From Pseudomonadota bacterium (GTDB lineage Bacteria; Pseudomonadota; Alphaproteobacteria; Reyranellales; Reyranellaceae), in assembly GCA_023386865.1 (NCBI GenBank), contig JAEWIV010000531.1, positions 1 to 25,467 on the forward strand: a DNA stretch of 25,467 nucleotides. The letters are read 5' to 3'. The translations under genes and the position numbers were made by a program. Of this stretch, positions 24,452 through 25,467 are shown one piece after another (the first letter of the stretch is position 1; each line of letters begins with the position of its first letter). The notes beneath the pieces are model-generated. The model searched no databases and had not been told where the DNA came from. It was given only the letters and a program-made list of their open reading frames with translations.

Positions 24452-24527
24452 AAAGGCCTGTCCGACTGGCGGAAGTGGAAGCCCGACAACTCGGCGACAC
24501 ACGGACCCCGCCAATACGGCCGCGCTA

Positions 24528-24556
24528 ATTGAACACTCAGGTCAAACAGGGGTCAA
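24528..24556 (-). promoter_or_regulatory. Candidate porin promoter
   Basis: On the minus strand, TTGACC (24551-24556) and TTCAAT (24528-24533) are separated by exactly 17 bases, a good sigma-70-like match at -35 and a moderate one at -10. The transcript would have a leader of about 110 bases containing the 12-base palindrome. The -35 TTGACC is repeated 11 bases along in the spacer (24540-24545), one helical turn away. Confidence 0.5.
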
Positions 24557-24649
24557 GAAATGGACGCGCCAGTGTACGATTCTCCCCGCACCTGTGGCGT
24601 CTTTGTCACAATTTATGCGGTGATTCTGCGGTTAGACCAGCCAATTCGA

Positions 24650-24665
24650 GGTCATAATATTGACC
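24650..24665. repeat. GGTCA-N6-TGACC inverted repeat
   Basis: GGTCATAATATTGACC has perfect 5-base arms around an AT-rich 6-base centre. It lies in the intergenic region between the porin and the DUF3576 gene, and its arm sequence matches the GGTCAA repeats at the porin promoter about 100 bases away. It may be a regulator binding site shared by the divergent genes. Confidence 0.4.
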
Positions 24666-24812
24666 CGTGAGTTTCTTATTACAACCAACATCATATTCTT
24701 AAAAAACTGTTGGTCTGCGCCATACCGCCCCTTGTGTTTCCGGCGGCCCCGCGCTTTAGGTGCTGCCAAGCGCTATGATATTCTAACCGGAAGACCTGAC
24801 AGGAAGGCTGCG

Positions 24813-25382
24813 ATGCCGGGTTCGCCCAATTCGACACTGCTGGCTGTAATTTGTGCTGGTTTGCTGAGCCTCGGCCTGTCGGCTTGCGGCAATCCGGACG
24901 CGGTCAGGGAGGACGAACGACGCCACGGCACGGCGGGCGACGTCAAACGCCAGATCAACCAGGGCCTCGGCGGCAAGACGCGCGAGGACGGCAGTCTTTT
25001 CGGACCAGGGGGCCTGTTCGGCTCCAAGCCCAAGGAGCAGGCCGACGCTGGCACGGGCGTGGCGGTGAACGCTTACCTGTGGCGCGCTTCCCTCGACACC
25101 ATCAATTTCATCCCGCTGGTTTCGGCCGACCCGTTCGGCGGAGTCATCATTACGGACTGGTACACCCCGGCTGAGACCCCCAACGAGCGCATGAAGGTCC
25201 AGGTGACCATCCTCGACCGCGAACTGCGGGCCGACGGCGTGCGCGTCTCCGTGTTCAAGCAGCAGACCTCACCCAAGGGCGGCAACTGGGTCGACGCGCA
25301 GGTCGATCCCCGCACGAATATCGACATTGAGAACGCCATCCTGACGCGGGCCCGCCAGCTTCGCATCGCCGGCGGTTCCTGA
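24813..25382 (+). CDS. DUF3576 domain lipoprotein
   Basis: A 189-residue lipoprotein. The signal peptide ends in the lipobox LSAC with the acylated cysteine at C25. A polar linker with Gly-rich GLFGPGGLFGSK-like sequence (about 35-75) follows, then the DUF3576 domain (about 85-188): VNAYLWRASLDTINFIPL, SADPFGGVIITDWY, RELRADGVRVSVFKQ and the C-terminal AILTRARQLRIAGG. This domain is widespread in Alphaproteobacteria and has no established function; in many genomes it lies just upstream of leuS and lptE, hinting at an envelope role. ATG at 24813 is chosen because AGGAAGG lies 5 bases before it and the signal peptide starts there; earlier in-frame starts would bury the signal. It is predicted to be anchored in the outer or inner membrane facing the periplasm. 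Confidence 0.9.
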   Translation: MPGSPNSTLLAVICAGLLSLGLSACGNPDAVREDERRHGTAGDVKRQINQGLGGKTREDGSLFGPGGLFGSKPKEQADAGTGVAVNAYLWRASLDTINFIPLVSADPFGGVIITDWYTPAETPNERMKVQVTILDRELRADGVRVSVFKQQTSPKGGNWVDAQVDPRTNIDIENAILTRARQLRIAGGS

Positions 25383-25406
25383 CGTCGCGTCGCGACGCTT
25401 GACGAT

Positions 25407-25445
25407 CGGGGCCGCCGCGGGCCAACCCAGCGGCCCCGGGCTTTT
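25407..25445 (+). terminator. Terminator-like hairpin after DUF3576 gene
   Basis: CGGGGCCGC (25407-25415) pairs with GCGGCCCCG (25430-25438) over 9 bp with a 14-base loop, followed by GGCTTTTG. It lies 24 bases after the stop. The T-run is short (four), so termination may be partial. Confidence 0.55.
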
Positions 25446-25467
25446 GTGGGGGAGTCTGGCCACCTTT

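Larger units (their letters stand above)
24412..24812. other. Intergenic region between divergent porin and DUF3576 genes
   Basis: About 400 bases with no convincing gene. It is visibly more AT-rich than its surroundings between about 24600 and 24720. It holds the porin promoter, a palindrome and the GGTCA repeats described separately, plus TATGAT at 24774-24779, a possible -10 for the DUF3576 gene without a clear -35. The DUF3576 frame is open back to 24660, but nothing in that part looks coding. Confidence 0.6.

Noticed and set aside
24660..24812. Extended N-terminus for the DUF3576 protein
   Set aside because: The extra 51 codons start at TTG without a Shine-Dalgarno, lie in AT-rich non-coding-looking sequence and would place the lipoprotein signal internally.
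1..25467. CRISPR arrays, tRNA or rRNA genes, insertion sequences, phage or integrase genes
   Set aside because: No regularly spaced repeats, cloverleaf-like sequence, transposase motifs or terminal inverted repeats were recognised on reading both strands.

Overview
The window is GC-rich chromosomal DNA, densely coding, with short intergenic gaps and several genes joined by 1-4 base stop/start overlaps. The gene content points to an alphaproteobacterium: an HspQ homologue, a TimA (Tim44-like) gene followed by mltA, a DUF3576 lipoprotein, and a short porin with an alphaproteobacterial-type signal peptide. A Rhodospirillales/Hyphomicrobiales-like relative is my best guess, but I cannot name a genus. 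I saw no tRNA, rRNA, insertion sequence, integrase or CRISPR array, so this reads as core plus accessory chromosome rather than a mobile island.

Left part (1-5547). The 3' end of hspQ runs off the left edge on the minus strand. Reading rightwards is a probable operon: an MBL-fold hydrolase (TTG start), a class I methyltransferase, and a six-TM class III adenylate cyclase that overlaps the methyltransferase stop by one base. Next come timA and mltA, an envelope pair: a membrane-anchored Tim44-like protein and a lytic transglycosylase lipoprotein. A hairpin at 5558-5581 separates them from the convergent efflux locus.

Middle (5598-15587). A minus-strand tripartite efflux operon reads in transcription order: periplasmic adaptor, RND permease, outer-membrane lipoprotein channel, second RND permease. 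The two permeases are close paralogues of the heavy-metal (HME) type, but only one adaptor and one channel are present. An OmpR-type response regulator is transcribed divergently, with no adjacent histidine kinase. An imperfect inverted repeat lies in the shared upstream region.

Right part (15588-25467). katG (catalase-peroxidase) has a strong Fur-family-like palindrome between its putative -35 and -10. After a hairpin comes lutABC (L-lactate oxidation to pyruvate), followed by a translationally coupled methyltransferase. Convergent to it is a TPR/2OG-Fe(II) oxygenase-like protein of unknown target. A terminator separates that gene from a porin, which has its own promoter in a roughly 400-base intergenic region containing several repeat motifs. 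The window ends with a DUF3576 lipoprotein and a terminator-like hairpin.

No clearly undescribed system stands out. The most testable leads are the katG operator, the two-permease/one-adaptor pump with its orphan regulator, the possible cyclic-nucleotide synthesis/breakdown pair, and the uncharacterised TPR-oxygenase.
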